A stretch of 64,000 nt of DNA from the NCBI RefSeq assembly GCF_009295515.1, contig NZ_RQVV01000022.1:62001-126000 (forward strand), in the 5' to 3' direction. A program made the position numbers and the translations under genes. Source of the DNA: Erwinia endophytica. Its GTDB lineage: Bacteria > Pseudomonadota > Gammaproteobacteria > Enterobacterales > Enterobacteriaceae. Position 1 is the stretch's first letter, and each line of letters starts with the position of its first letter. Shown here piece after piece: positions 46,705 to 57,332 of this stretch. The notes beneath the pieces are model-generated. The model saw only the letters and a list, made by a program, of their open reading frames with translations, was not told the origin of the DNA and did not search any database.

Positions 46705-47860
46705 TACATCACCTTCACGCGCCCGACGCCCAATGGTTGCCGGGATAGTCTGCCTGGCGATCGCGATTCCAGCTTACCGTTACCTCGGCGCCGCACCGAA
46801 AAAAAACGTGGCGGCACCTGCGATACCGGTGGTAGTACAAACCGCTGAACGGCGCGACTTGCCGGTGACTCTGGATGCTATCGGTAACGTTCAGGCGCAA
46901 AACGCGGTCAATGTAAAAGTCCGGGTCGACGGCCAGTTGCAACAAGTCTATTTCCGGGAGGGGCAGTTGGTCCATGCCGGTGACCTGCTGGGGCTGGTAG
47001 ACCCGCGCACCTACCAGGCACAGGCGTTACAGGCCAAAGCGACGCTGGATAAAGACCAGGCCCAGTTGACCAGCAGCCTGGTAGACTATACCCGGGCGCA
47101 AAAACTGGCGGCAGCGGGTGCAGGACCGACCCAGACCGTCGATACGTTGCGCGCCCAGGTCGCCGCGTTGCGGGCCGCCATCGAAGGCGATCAGGCTAAT
47201 CTGGATATTGCAAAATTACAGCTGAGCTTTACCCGTATTACCTCGCCAATAACCGGGCGGACTGGCCAACGGTTGATTGATGCCGGTGCCATTGTGCACG
47301 GTGCGGATACCAGTGGCCTGGTGACCATCACGCAACTGGACCCGATTTCCATCCAGTTCTCCGTTTCACAAGATGAATTGCCCGCCATCATGGCGGCGAA
47401 CAGTAAAGCGCCGTTAACTGTAGTGGCCCTGACGCGGGACAATAACCAGCAACTTGCCAGCGGTAAGTTGGCTTTTATTGACAGCCAGGTAAACAGCGGC
47501 AGCGGGCAAATTCAACTCAAGGCCGATTTTGCCAATGCTAACGGCATGTTATGGCCGGGAGAACTGGTGAGCGTGCGTTTGTTGGAAGGCACAATTAACG
47601 GCGCGACTGTCGTGCCGGCGACAGCGGTACAACAAGGACAACAGGGCAGTTTTATTTATCTCGTTAATGCCAATAACACCGCCTCACCTCGTCAGGTCCG
47701 GGTCGGTGAAGTCGTCGATGGTATGCAGCAAATCATCAGCGGTATCGAGCCGGGACAAAACGTCGTGACGGCAGGCCAGTTCCGCCTGACGGACGGAACG
47801 AAAGTTTCTCCCGTACAGCCAGCCCCTGCTGCTGCCACACTGACAGGAGACGGACAATGA
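46691..47860 (+). CDS. RND efflux periplasmic adaptor (membrane fusion protein)
   Basis: A protein of 389 residues starting with GTG inside the end of the previous gene (14-bp overlap). An N-terminal membrane anchor (about 13-30) is followed by the lipoyl and hairpin domains (VKVRVDGQLQQVYFREGQLVHAGDLLGLVDPRTYQAQ near 75-112) and the beta-barrel block SFTRITSPITGRTGQRLIDAGAIVH. The pattern matches MdtA-type adaptors. Confidence 0.92.
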   Translation: MTNRNTSPSRARRPMVAGIVCLAIAIPAYRYLGAAPKKNVAAPAIPVVVQTAERRDLPVTLDAIGNVQAQNAVNVKVRVDGQLQQVYFREGQLVHAGDLLGLVDPRTYQAQALQAKATLDKDQAQLTSSLVDYTRAQKLAAAGAGPTQTVDTLRAQVAALRAAIEGDQANLDIAKLQLSFTRITSPITGRTGQRLIDAGAIVHGADTSGLVTITQLDPISIQFSVSQDELPAIMAANSKAPLTVVALTRDNNQQLASGKLAFIDSQVNSGSGQIQLKADFANANGMLWPGELVSVRLLEGTINGATVVPATAVQQGQQGSFIYLVNANNTASPRQVRVGEVVDGMQQIISGIEPGQNVVTAGQFRLTDGTKVSPVQPAPAAATLTGDGQ

Positions 47861-50800
47861 GCCTGTTCGAACCCTTTATCCGCCGCCATATCGGCACCAG
47901 TCTGGTTGCCCTCGGCGTGATGCTGATCGGCGCCGTGGCCTATTTTTTGTTACCGGTGGCACCATTACCTCAGGTGGATTTCCCCACGATTCAGATTTCC
48001 GCCAGCCTGCCGGGGGCCAGCGCCGAGACCATGGCGACCTCGGTGGCGACTCCGTTAGAAAAAGCGTTATCCGCCGTGCCGGAGGTCACCTCGATGACCT
48101 CTGCCAGTTCCCTTGGCGTCACCAGCATCGCGATGCAGTTCGATTTATCACGTGATATCAACGCAGCTGCACAGGACGTGCAAACCGCACTGACCTCGGC
48201 CAACGGCCAGTTGCCGAAAGAAATGCCCAACCCGCCGACGTTCCACAAGGTCAATCCGGCCGAGGCGACCATTATTTCCCTGGCGCTGACCTCTAAAACG
48301 CGTCCATTGCCTGAGCTGGATGAATATGCCGAACACTATCTGGGACAACAGCTTTCCCAAATGCCAGGCGTCGGACTGGTGGATTTCCACGGACAGCAGC
48401 ATCCTGCGGTGCGGATCCAGATTGACCCCGACGCGCTGGCGACACGTGGGCTCACCCTTGAGGACCTGCGTAGTGTGGTAGGTCTCAGTACGCTGGATGC
48501 GCCCAAAGGCAATCTCAGCAACACCGAGCGTACTGTCACCCTCAACAGCACCGATCAATTGCTCCATGCCGGACAATTTGAAAAGCTGGTGGTGGCGTAT
48601 AAAAACGGCACCCCCATTCATCTGGGTGACCTGGGGAAAGTGATTGATGCGGCAGAAGATAATAAAGAGACCGCCCGTTTACAGGGGCAACAAACGGTGA
48701 TCGCCGATGTCCATAAACAGGCTGGTTTTAACGTTATTGATACCGTTAACGCCATCAAGGCCCGCCTGCCCCAGCTTCGCGCGTCGCTGCCGGCAGATGT
48801 ACAGGTGACCATCGTAGGGGATCGAACCCAGACTATCGAAGCCTCAATCCATGATGTCCAGTTTACCTTGCTGCTGTCAGTCGCTCTGGTGGTGGCGGTG
48901 ATATTTGTCTTCCTGCGCAACTTTTCAGCAACGCTGATCCCCACGGTGACCATTCCCCTGTCGCTGCTGGCCACCTTCGGCGTGATGTATTTGTTGGGAT
49001 ACAGCCTCGACAACCTGTCGGTCATGGCGCTGTCGATTGCGGTGGGGTTTGTCGTGGATGATGCCGTGGTGGTGATGGAGAATATCGTACGCCATACGGA
49101 GATGGGCAAAAATGTGCGACAGGCAGCCCTGGATGGGGTCTCCGAAGTGGGGTCCACCATCGTATCCATGACCTTGTCGTTGATCACCGTGTTTGTCCCC
49201 ATCCTGCTGATGGGCGGCATTATTGGCCGTTTATTTCGTGAGTTTGCCGTCACCATCAGTATAGCGGTGCTGATGTCCGGTATTGTGGCGCTGACGGTGA
49301 CGCCGATGCTGAGTGCGCGAATTCTTAAAAGCCACAGCACCGAAAAACATGGCCGTCTGTATCTGTTTATTGAAAATCTGTTCGAACAGATGCTGGCGGG
49401 TTATCGTCGCAGTCTCGATTGGGTGCTCAGTCACCAACGTCTGACATTAAGCGTCACGGTACTGACTCTGGTACTGACGGTATTGCTTTACATCTGGATC
49501 CCGAAAGGTTTTTTCCCGGCCCAGGACACTGGGCAAATAACCGGAGTGGTGGAAGCGTCCCCCGATATCAGTTTTGATAACATGCGCGGCCAGGTGGCGC
49601 AAATATCACGGATTGTCCAGGCGGATCCGGCGGTAGACACCGTGCGCTATTGGATTGGCGCCAACCCCACCATCAGCCAGGCGCATATGATTATCAGTCT
49701 GAAGCCGTTCTCTCAGCGACGGGACAGCGCGACAACGGTGATCGCGCGATTGCGTCAGCAAACACACAATATCCCCGGCGTGGCACTGTATATGCAGGCG
49801 CAACAGGATATCCAGATTGGCGCCCGCGCCAGCAAAACCCAATATCAATATACACTTGAGGCAGCGGACAGTACCGCACTGAGCCACTGGTCCGGGGTCT
49901 TACTGGCACAACTCAAAAAACTGCCGCAACTTACCGATGTCACCTCAGATCAGCAAGCGCTGGCCACCCAGATGACGCTGGTTATCGACCGGGAGGTGGC
50001 ATCCCGACTCGGCGTCTCCGTGTCGGATATCGACAATGTGCTGTATGATGCCTTCGGTCAGCGCCAGGTGGCGACCCTGTATACTCAGCTCGATCAAAAC
50101 CACGTTATTCTGGAATTGAATCCGCACTGGCAGATGAACAGCGATAACCTGCAACATCTCTACGTACGCTCCAGTATCAACAACAACCTGGTGCCGCTGA
50201 GCATACTGGGACATTTACGTCCAGGTCTGGCGCCCGTAACGGTCAACCACCAGGGGCCGTTCCCGGCAGTAACATTGTCATTTAACCTGGCCGCCGGTCA
50301 GTCGCTGGGAAACGCCGTGACCGCCATCCAACATGCCGCGTTGCAAGCCGGATTGCCGGACAGCATTTCCGCCACCTTCCAGGGTACTGCGCAATCCTTC
50401 CAAAGTTCGCTGAAATCTCAACCCTGGCTTATCCTGTCAGCCATCATTGCGGTATATATTCTGCTGGGGGTGTTGTATGAAAGCGCTATTCATCCGTTGA
50501 CCATCATTTCTACCTTACCTTCCGCCGGTATCGGCGCGCTGGCGGCCCTGATCCTGTGTGGGCAGGATTTATCAATTATGGGCATGATTGGTATTCTATT
50601 ATTAGTGGGGATCGTTAAGAAGAATGCCATCATGATGGTGGATTTCGCCCTTTCTGCCGAGCGTAATGAAGGGCTCAATCCACATCAGGCCATACGCCAG
50701 GGGTGCCTGTTGCGTTTCCGGCCAATTATGATGACCACCATGGCGGCGTTGCTCGGTGCGATACCGCTGGCGCTGGGGGTTGGTGCGGGTTCGGAATTAC

Positions 50801-50961
50801 GCCAGCCGCTGGGTATCGCTATCATCGGAGGATTATTGCTTTCCCAGGCCTTGACGCTCTATACCACGCCAGTGGTCTATCTTTGGTTCAGCCGTTGGAC
50901 AAATAAACCCGCACGGGCGCAAAAGACCGTCGATCCGGCGCCAGCAAAGGAATATTCATGA
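47857..50961 (+). CDS. RND multidrug efflux permease, MdtC-like
   Basis: A protein of 1034 residues of the HAE1 (drug) family, overlapping the adaptor by 4 bp (ATGA). The N-terminus ([38 protein letters not shown]) is close to MdtC of the MdtABC system. The proton-relay motif [18 protein letters not shown] lies near 400 in helix 4, and [17 protein letters not shown] near 915 mirrors it. The heavy-metal pump signature of CusA is not seen. It probably works as a single-permease pump, since only one RND gene is present where MdtB/MdtC are a pair. Confidence 0.95.
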   Translation: MSLFEPFIRRHIGTSLVALGVMLIGAVAYFLLPVAPLPQVDFPTIQISASLPGASAETMATSVATPLEKALSAVPEVTSMTSASSLGVTSIAMQFDLSRDINAAAQDVQTALTSANGQLPKEMPNPPTFHKVNPAEATIISLALTSKTRPLPELDEYAEHYLGQQLSQMPGVGLVDFHGQQHPAVRIQIDPDALATRGLTLEDLRSVVGLSTLDAPKGNLSNTERTVTLNSTDQLLHAGQFEKLVVAYKNGTPIHLGDLGKVIDAAEDNKETARLQGQQTVIADVHKQAGFNVIDTVNAIKARLPQLRASLPADVQVTIVGDRTQTIEASIHDVQFTLLLSVALVVAVIFVFLRNFSATLIPTVTIPLSLLATFGVMYLLGYSLDNLSVMALSIAVGFVVDDAVVVMENIVRHTEMGKNVRQAALDGVSEVGSTIVSMTLSLITVFVPILLMGGIIGRLFREFAVTISIAVLMSGIVALTVTPMLSARILKSHSTEKHGRLYLFIENLFEQMLAGYRRSLDWVLSHQRLTLSVTVLTLVLTVLLYIWIPKGFFPAQDTGQITGVVEASPDISFDNMRGQVAQISRIVQADPAVDTVRYWIGANPTISQAHMIISLKPFSQRRDSATTVIARLRQQTHNIPGVALYMQAQQDIQIGARASKTQYQYTLEAADSTALSHWSGVLLAQLKKLPQLTDVTSDQQALATQMTLVIDREVASRLGVSVSDIDNVLYDAFGQRQVATLYTQLDQNHVILELNPHWQMNSDNLQHLYVRSSINNNLVPLSILGHLRPGLAPVTVNHQGPFPAVTLSFNLAAGQSLGNAVTAIQHAALQAGLPDSISATFQGTAQSFQSSLKSQPWLILSAIIAVYILLGVLYESAIHPLTIISTLPSAGIGALAALILCGQDLSIMGMIGILLLVGIVKKNAIMMVDFALSAERNEGLNPHQAIRQGCLLRFRPIMMTTMAALLGAIPLALGVGAGSELRQPLGIAIIGGLLLSQALTLYTTPVVYLWFSRWTNKPARAQKTVDPAPAKEYS

Positions 50962-51647
50962 GATTGTTGTTGGTAGAAGATCAAAAAATGGCCGCTGAAT
51001 ATATCGCTAAGGGGCTGACGGAAAATGATTTCGTCGTTGACGTAGCCGGTAACGGTATTGATGGACTGCATTTTTTGCTGAGCAATGATTATGATCTGGC
51101 CATTCTGGATGTCATGTTGCCCGGTATTGACGGCTGGAAGATCATTGAAATGGCACGCCAGGCGGGTAAACAGACACCAATTATGTTCCTGACCGCCCGG
51201 GATGATGTTGAGGACCGGGTACACGGACTGGAGTTGGGCGCGGAAGATTACCTGATAAAACCCTTTTCTTTCAGCGAATTACTCGCCAGAACCCGGGTCA
51301 TTTTACGTCGTCAGACGGCCCAGTCCCCCGCGGCTGAAGAGCACCTGTTGCAAGTCAGCGACCTGACTCTCGACTTGCGTAAACATAAAGTCTTTCGTTC
51401 AGGCGAGCGTATCGAACTGACGCAAAAAGAGTTCCTGTTGCTCAGCCTGTTAATGCGCCGCTCCGGTGAAGTCCTGTCACGCACCGTATTAGCGGAACAG
51501 GTTTGGGATATGAATTTTGATCCTGAAACCAATGTTATCGATGTCGCCATCCGCCGCCTGCGCAGTAAAATCGATGACAACTTTGAAGACAAACTGCTGC
51601 ATACGCTGCGGGGCGCCGGTTATGTCCTGGAATTACGTAAATCATGA
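50958..51647 (+). CDS. Two-component response regulator, OmpR/CusR type
   Basis: A protein of 229 residues overlapping the pump gene by 4 bp. The receiver domain has Asp51 ([13 protein letters not shown]) as phosphorylation site, Glu7/Asp8 and Lys101 in the acidic pocket. The winged-helix domain (about 130-225) has [30 protein letters not shown] and [13 protein letters not shown]-like DNA-binding residues. Its likely target is the palindrome in front of the operon. Confidence 0.93.
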   Translation: MRLLLVEDQKMAAEYIAKGLTENDFVVDVAGNGIDGLHFLLSNDYDLAILDVMLPGIDGWKIIEMARQAGKQTPIMFLTARDDVEDRVHGLELGAEDYLIKPFSFSELLARTRVILRRQTAQSPAAEEHLLQVSDLTLDLRKHKVFRSGERIELTQKEFLLLSLLMRRSGEVLSRTVLAEQVWDMNFDPETNVIDVAIRRLRSKIDDNFEDKLLHTLRGAGYVLELRKS

Positions 51648-53053
51648 AATCATTGCGTAACCTGTCGATAACCGTTCGCCTGACCTTATATTTCTCCATC
51701 ACCATGGCGATTGTATTATACAGTGTCTCTGGTTTGCTGTACGCCAACATGCGGGTCAAGCTTAATAAGAAAGATGAGCAAGAATTATATCATTCAATGC
51801 GTTTTCAACAGGAAATGGTCACCGCCATCAGTGAAAAACCCAGTATGACTGAGCAGTGGCAGAAAGATGTGTTTGAATTTATCGCCCAGCAGGAAAGATT
51901 ATCTCTACGCATTATCAACCCGGATGGAAAAGTTTATATCCAGTCAGAAAACATGCGCGTTCCACCGGCTGATTTCCTACCCGCGACAGCAACATTCCGT
52001 TATCAACCATGGCATTATCACGCTGGAAAATATAAAGAAAAATATTTAATCAGCGCCACCGTTTTCACCTTAAAAAATAACCAACACTGGGTGGTTCAGG
52101 CCGCATTGAATGTATCAAAAAATGATGAAATCATTGAAAACTATTATCAGAAAATGCTGTTAATCGCCGCGCTGGCGATTATCCTTTTTTCTGCTTTAGG
52201 TTTCTGGCTGGCCCGTCGCGGTTTATCGCCTCTGCGGACTATTAGTGCTGAAATGGAAAAAATTCATGCCGATGATCTGCATACCCGCCTTTCCCCCCAA
52301 AGCTGGCCGACAGAACTCAACGCCCTGGCGGCTTCATTCGACCAAATGATGATGCGCCTGGAAGCCTCCTTTAAAAAATTGAATCGATTTTCCTCTGACA
52401 TCTCCCACGAACTCCGCGCGCCGATCAATAACCTGATTTCAGCCGCCAGCGTGACCCAGTCAAAAGACCGCAGCCACGAAGAATACCAGGAAACACTGGC
52501 CGCCATTGTCGAAGAAGGCGAACGTTTATCCCGCATGGTCTCGTCAATGCTGTTCCTGGCCAGGGCCGATAACAGTCGCGAACCGCTGACGAAAGAGTGG
52601 TTGAACAGCCGCCATGAATTTGAAAAATTAATTGATTTTTACGATGTGCTGGCGGAGGAGAAAAATATAACGCTGCTGAGCCAGGGAGATGTCGCATTAT
52701 TGGCTGATCCACAGTTATTACAACGGGCATTATCAAACTTACTGTCCAATGCCATCCGCCATACGGATAAAAACGGGGAGATTATTCTCAACGCCGCCAG
52801 TAATGAGACCCTGACCTGGATCAGTATCGAAGACAATGGGGAAGGGATTGCCGCTGAGCATTTACCGCTGATTTTTGACCGTTTTTATCGTATTGAAGCG
52901 GCCCGCAGCATGACTGAAAACACCGGTTTAGGTTTGGCTATCGTTAAAACCATTGCCGAAATCCACGGCGGGAAGATAGTCGTAGAAAGCGAACCCGGCA
53001 AAGGCAGCAAATTTATCCTGATATTGCCTAAACCCCAACGTGCCATGCCATAG
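51644..53053 (+). CDS. Two-component sensor histidine kinase, CusS type
   Basis: A protein of 469 residues with membrane helices at about 13-33 and 170-190, a periplasmic sensor domain of about 135 residues between them, a HAMP linker, His255 in [15 protein letters not shown], and an HATPase domain ([25 protein letters not shown]). It resembles heavy-metal sensors such as CusS, yet the sensor domain has no His/Met-rich metal loop like that of CusS. The signal is therefore unknown. It overlaps the regulator by 4 bp. Confidence 0.92.
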   Translation: MKSLRNLSITVRLTLYFSITMAIVLYSVSGLLYANMRVKLNKKDEQELYHSMRFQQEMVTAISEKPSMTEQWQKDVFEFIAQQERLSLRIINPDGKVYIQSENMRVPPADFLPATATFRYQPWHYHAGKYKEKYLISATVFTLKNNQHWVVQAALNVSKNDEIIENYYQKMLLIAALAIILFSALGFWLARRGLSPLRTISAEMEKIHADDLHTRLSPQSWPTELNALAASFDQMMMRLEASFKKLNRFSSDISHELRAPINNLISAASVTQSKDRSHEEYQETLAAIVEEGERLSRMVSSMLFLARADNSREPLTKEWLNSRHEFEKLIDFYDVLAEEKNITLLSQGDVALLADPQLLQRALSNLLSNAIRHTDKNGEIILNAASNETLTWISIEDNGEGIAAEHLPLIFDRFYRIEAARSMTENTGLGLAIVKTIAEIHGGKIVVESEPGKGSKFILILPKPQRAMP

Positions 53054-53128
53054 TGGCGGAACGTTAGCCAGCCAGCGGGTAACACCATCCCTGTCCGCCG
53101 GCTGGTTGATATACTATCAGTCCGGTCG

Positions 53129-54025
53129 TTATTTAGCCTCCATCGCATCATTGACCGTATTCAGCACCTGACGCAATGAGCTGGCATCGATCTGGCCTGG
53201 CGCGGACGCCTCGCCGCTCATGCCAAAGGTCAGATCAGAACCAAACACCTGACCAGACAAGCGCGTGACCGCACCCAATCCCCCCATCGACATGGTTAAC
53301 AACGGTTTTCGGGAATAGTGATCGCGCACCTGTGCGGTGGCATCCAATAGCTTCAACACATCCGCCACATTATGCGGCATCACCGCTATTTTCAGGATAT
53401 CCGCGCCCATCGCATCCTGCCTGCGTAAACGGGCCACCAGCTCGGCGGTTTCCGGCGTTTTATTGAAGTCGTGGCTGGACAACACCACTTTGATCCCGGC
53501 TTGATGTGCCGCTGCCAACACCTGATGCACCATGGCAGGCTGACGAAACATCTCCAGATCGAGAATATCGATAAAGTGAGCCTTAATCAGCGCCAGATAT
53601 AACTGACCATACGCTTTATCACTGATTTCCCGTGCACCGCCTTCTGCTTTAGTGCGGAAGGTCAGGATCAGCGGCTTACCATGAACCAACGCCACAATCT
53701 GTTGACCTAACGCCGCTACCTGAGCGGCATCAACCGCGAAATCCAGGTAATCGATACGGAATTCAATCAGGTCCGCATCCGGATTTTCGCCAATAGCCCT
53801 GGCCTGCATCAGCACTTGCTCCGCCGTACTGCCGGTGGTGGGAATAATAATTTTCGGCACACCTTCGCCAATAACGGTATTTCTTATTTTTATCGCTATC
53901 GCGTGCCGCTGCGTCACTACTGCGGCGGGCGCACTGGTTGCTGCCCATACGGGTGAAGATAGCAGCGCACAACCCGTGCCCCCCAGCAATAACGCTATTG
54001 CAATAATCGATTTAGATATATTCAC
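53129..54025 (-). CDS. Type I 3-dehydroquinate dehydratase with signal peptide
   Basis: A protein of 298 residues, about 45 longer than E. coli AroD because of an N-terminal signal peptide (hydrophobic 7-22, cut near VWA-AT at 28). The catalytic residues of type I enzymes are all present: Glu88 (IEFRIDYL), His185 (LSSHDF) and the Schiff-base Lys212 (ILKIAVMP). The C-terminus GQVFGSDLTFGMSGEASAPGQID closes the active site. It should convert 3-dehydroquinate to 3-dehydroshikimate in the periplasm, a catabolic (quinate-type) setting rather than the cytosolic shikimate pathway. It has no quinate dehydrogenase neighbour. Confidence 0.88.
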   Translation of the reverse strand: MNISKSIIAIALLLGGTGCALLSSPVWAATSAPAAVVTQRHAIAIKIRNTVIGEGVPKIIIPTTGSTAEQVLMQARAIGENPDADLIEFRIDYLDFAVDAAQVAALGQQIVALVHGKPLILTFRTKAEGGAREISDKAYGQLYLALIKAHFIDILDLEMFRQPAMVHQVLAAAHQAGIKVVLSSHDFNKTPETAELVARLRRQDAMGADILKIAVMPHNVADVLKLLDATAQVRDHYSRKPLLTMSMGGLGAVTRLSGQVFGSDLTFGMSGEASAPGQIDASSLRQVLNTVNDAMEAK

Positions 54026-54144
54026 AATTTAACTCTCCATAGAGTTCGCATCAAATAATGGTACGGGTATCATTAAGCCGCGTCATGACGACGAATTAAA
54101 ATTTATATTTTAATTAAAAATCGAATGCGGATGATATCCATTAA

Positions 54145-55680
54145 TTATCTGACAACCGTGGGTTTACTCAGTGTTGAGGTCGCACCATCTTCAGTGGTAG
54201 CGGTTGAGGTCACATTGGCAATAGTTAAACCTGCCGGTAATGATAGCGAATAAGTAAACGTCGCCTGACCATCCGCTTTAACAGGCACCATTTCATCACC
54301 CAGATAGTTCTCTGCCTCATTCATATCTGCTTTACTGTTAGAGAAAAATTCCAGACGATATATTGTATTGGCCTCACCTTTAATACTGCCACTGATGGTC
54401 AATTGATCTGCCTTACGTACCACTTTCGATAGCATGGGTGGGTGCTGATCTTTATTCGGCGTTTTTTCACAACCGACGATATTACCGTCGATGGCGCAAA
54501 TTTTCTCGAGTTTTTCCGGATCATTACTGACCCCACCACCGCGATTACCAATAAACGCGGCATGTTCCAGGCCTGGAACATTAAAAACAATCGCGCCAGC
54601 ATAGCCGGGTAAACAACTGCCACCGGCAAAGCAACGTTTAATATCGTCACCGTTATCGAACATGATATTTTCTGTGATGCGATTAATCGCCGGACCAGTA
54701 ATGCGGTTAATGCCGAAACGGCCATTTTTACCCGCTTCACCCTGTGGCCGGACAGAGACCGCCACGCGGTTATGCACCATACGGTTGCCCGCGACGATAT
54801 TACCCGTGCCGCTAAGGGTCACCGCGGAAGACAGGTGATCAAAGGTATTGGCGGCGATATAATTACGATTGCCCCAGTTCAGTTGCACCCCATCCGAGTA
54901 GTTCTGGAAGTGATTGTGAATCACCTCGTTATCATTGCCCCATAGCATTTCCAGTCCCTGTGATGGTTCCGGGTTACTGGCATCGGTGGTAATCAGATTA
55001 TCAGCAATCAAGTTGAAAGAGGCCCCTCGCGTCGCTTCCATACCGTCGCCGTTGTTAATAAACTGATTACGAATAATTTTATTACGCTCAGTAGTGGTTG
55101 CTGTAGAGTTGCCCTGTCCGTCATCCCCGGTCATCATCAGTCCCGCCCCACCGTGATTGGCAACGATACGGTTATCCTCAATCACGTTATTACTGGCACG
55201 GTTAATCAGGATACCGACACAAAAATTGCGAATTTCAACACCTTGCAAGGTCACATCATGAGTATCTTTCAGTACCAGCCCAGGTAACGAGGTGGTACGA
55301 ACATTGGCACCATATTGCCCTGGCACCGCGCCCGGACAGCTACGGGGATCGAGCTGCTTAATATAAGCTGAGCCGTCAATAGCCACATAATGGCCATCCC
55401 GTAACCAGTTCATATTGATAATATCAACCGGTCCCTGCACGGGCGGCAACGGTCTCCCTGGTTTAATCACCATGGGAGAATTGTCTGGTAAATCTATTTC
55501 GATACGGTATTTCCCTGGCTTAAGATTATTTCTATCCAGCGCCCACCTTAATGTCCCCAAACCGCCATTGTCTGCGACCGAAACGACTTTTAACACCTCA
55601 GTTAAATCGCCATTTTCCGCTGCGAAGCTGGCAAAAGGCAATATTAAAGTCAGCAGAAGTGTTATTTTATTCTTAGACAT
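54145..55680 (-). CDS. Exported right-handed parallel beta-helix protein
   Basis: A protein of 511 residues with a signal peptide (cut near FAA-EN at 21). From about 35 it has the GGLGTLRWALDRNN start common to beta-helix adhesins and lyases, then coils rich in Asn and Val such as NNVIEDNRIVANHGGAGLMM, NLIADNLITTD, NEVIHNHFQNYSDGVQLNWG and NYIAANTFDHLS (NosD/pectate-lyase-like fold). A C-terminal beta domain follows near 410. No catalytic residues are evident, so it could be a polysaccharide lyase or a binding protein. It lies upstream of the dehydroquinase on the same strand. Confidence 0.75.
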   Translation of the reverse strand: MSKNKITLLLTLILPFASFAAENGDLTEVLKVVSVADNGGLGTLRWALDRNNLKPGKYRIEIDLPDNSPMVIKPGRPLPPVQGPVDIINMNWLRDGHYVAIDGSAYIKQLDPRSCPGAVPGQYGANVRTTSLPGLVLKDTHDVTLQGVEIRNFCVGILINRASNNVIEDNRIVANHGGAGLMMTGDDGQGNSTATTTERNKIIRNQFINNGDGMEATRGASFNLIADNLITTDASNPEPSQGLEMLWGNDNEVIHNHFQNYSDGVQLNWGNRNYIAANTFDHLSSAVTLSGTGNIVAGNRMVHNRVAVSVRPQGEAGKNGRFGINRITGPAINRITENIMFDNGDDIKRCFAGGSCLPGYAGAIVFNVPGLEHAAFIGNRGGGVSNDPEKLEKICAIDGNIVGCEKTPNKDQHPPMLSKVVRKADQLTISGSIKGEANTIYRLEFFSNSKADMNEAENYLGDEMVPVKADGQATFTYSLSLPAGLTIANVTSTATTEDGATSTLSKPTVVR

Positions 55681-55989
55681 ATCTCACCTGAAATTGAAAT
55701 AATAATCAACAAGCGCGATAGCGCTACCTGGTCTTTGCTATCCACATAAAATTATTAAGACCTCAATAAAGAATACGCCTGAGAAAAATTTAACACATGA
55801 TCGAAATCAATTTATTGGCAACATCTGTAATCGACGACAAATAATATTAACTATAAAAAAGCCCATTTCAATAAATAAAAATGAGCTCCCCATGGAAAAC
55901 AGAGCCTGTAAATAAACAAATCAACTAAAGGTAAAATAATATCGTTTTTAAACGTGTCATTAATAATGGATTTTCTACTGATACTTCTC
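55681..55989. other. Intergenic region before the beta-helix gene
   Basis: About 310 A/T-rich bases that hold the terminator of the decarboxylase operon (listed separately) and presumably the promoter of the beta-helix gene. No gene is seen. Confidence 0.45.
55854..55887 (-). terminator. Rho-independent terminator of the UbiD/UbiX/DUF554 operon
   Basis: On the minus strand AGCTCATTT, ten bases, AAATGGGCT and then TTTTTA, about 105 bases after the DUF554 stop. Confidence 0.75.
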
Positions 55990-56709
55990 TCAAAAAAAGT
56001 GTGTCCAGATGGAAGATACTGGCATCGCTAAAATTAATGCCGGGATCATATTCGCCACCGGGAATAATTTAATTCCGCAGATCCTGAAACCAGTGGCAAA
56101 CATCAATACCCCGCCGACGGCAGAAAAATCCGCCTGCATCGCCGGCGTGGTCAACGGCAAAATATGTACCGCCCCATATGCCAGTAGCAATTGGATAATC
56201 AACTGTGGCACCGCAATGATCGCCACCGCAAACCCCAACGACGTCGCGAAGATCGCCGCAGTAAAAATATCGAGGAATGACTTGGCGATCAGTACGCTGG
56301 TGTCACCGGTCATGCCTTCATGCATCGAACCAAAGATCCCGGTACCACTGGCGCAAAACAACACAATAATCGACACGTAATTTTGTAAATATGTCGCCTG
56401 CGATGCCGCATCCCCAACAGCTGGCTTCACCAGCAGTTCCACCAGCCCTTTTGCCTTACCGCCTAACTTCCCGATGCCTTTTTCGAGATACACCAACTCA
56501 CCGAGCAGCGCGCCTAAAATCACCGATAATACCATTACCGGCATATGCGCTACTTTCATCACCAACACTATCCCCATACACATTGAGGCCGCACCAAAGA
56601 TGAGTGGCATACTCAGACGCACACGCTCTGGTAAGCGGGTGCTGACTAATGCACCGGCAATCCCTCCCAGAAAAACGGCGGAACCGTTAATATAAGGTCC
56701 AATGATCAT
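55990..56709 (-). CDS. DUF554 family membrane protein (YqgA-like)
   Basis: A protein of 239 residues with six to seven membrane helices. PYINGSAVFLGGIAGALVSTRLPERVR at the start, GALLGELVYLEKGIGKLG near 85 and FDIFTAAIFATSLGFAVA-like segments are typical of DUF554. Its function is unknown; in E. coli a homologue stands alone. Here its start overlaps the UbiX stop (TAATG), so it is translated with the decarboxylase genes and may transport the aromatic acid or its product. Confidence 0.85.
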   Translation of the reverse strand: MIIGPYINGSAVFLGGIAGALVSTRLPERVRLSMPLIFGAASMCMGIVLVMKVAHMPVMVLSVILGALLGELVYLEKGIGKLGGKAKGLVELLVKPAVGDAASQATYLQNYVSIIVLFCASGTGIFGSMHEGMTGDTSVLIAKSFLDIFTAAIFATSLGFAVAIIAVPQLIIQLLLAYGAVHILPLTTPAMQADFSAVGGVLMFATGFRICGIKLFPVANMIPALILAMPVSSIWTHFF

Positions 56710-57323
56710 TAGATTATGCTCCCGTTAACTGACTCAATTGATTCTCCCCAGCGCGGGAGTGCCGCACAGTCGAGATCCAGTAATCCCAAAGCACGCGCCG
56801 CACTGTGAGCGACTATCTCTGCAACACTCTGAGGACGTGCATACAATGCGGGGACTGGCGGAAAAACAATTCCCCCCATTTCTGTCACCCATTGCATATT
56901 GCGTAAATGTCCGGCATGTAACGGCGTTTCCCGGGCCATTAATACCAGCCGCCGACGCTCTTTCAACACCACGTCGGCGGCGCGGGTCAATAGATTGTCG
57001 GTCAGGCCATTGGCGATGGCTGCCAGGGTATGCATTGAACAGGGAGCCACAATCATGCCATCGGTACGAAATGATCCGCTGGCTATCGCCGCCCCTACGG
57101 CGCGGAAGGGATAAACCACATCCGCCAGCCCAGTGACATCCTCCTCGCTCAGGCTGGTCTCGTGTTCACGATTAAGATGTGCCGCTGGAGAAATAACCAC
57201 ATGGCTTTCCACATTTAGCTGACGCAGGTAGTGCAGTACCTGCACGCCATAGGAAAATCCCGAGGCGCCGCTGATGCCGACGATCACCCGCTTGTTAACA
57301 ATATTGTTTGCATCCCCTGACAT
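56709..57323 (-). CDS. Flavin prenyltransferase UbiX-like (aromatic decarboxylase subunit B)
   Basis: A protein of about 204 residues. It makes prenylated FMN, the cofactor of UbiD enzymes. VIVGISGASGFSYGVQVLHYL (FMN site), then AAIASGSFRTDGMIVAPCSMHTLAAIANGLTDNLLTRAADV and LMARETPLHAGHLRNM are conserved. Two GTG codons precede the ATG at 57323; the AAGGAG site fits that ATG best. It follows the UbiD gene by 9 bp and matches the separate UbiX paralogues (VdcB/LpdB type) that serve catabolic decarboxylases. Confidence 0.92.
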   Translation of the reverse strand: MSGDANNIVNKRVIVGISGASGFSYGVQVLHYLRQLNVESHVVISPAAHLNREHETSLSEEDVTGLADVVYPFRAVGAAIASGSFRTDGMIVAPCSMHTLAAIANGLTDNLLTRAADVVLKERRRLVLMARETPLHAGHLRNMQWVTEMGGIVFPPVPALYARPQSVAEIVAHSAARALGLLDLDCAALPRWGESIESVNGSII

Positions 57324-57332
57324 CACCACTCC

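Noticed and set aside
53129-54025. Lipoprotein signal in the dehydroquinase (Cys19)
   Set aside because: The residues before the Cys (GTGC) do not fit a lipobox, and a normal signal peptidase I site follows at VWA-AT.
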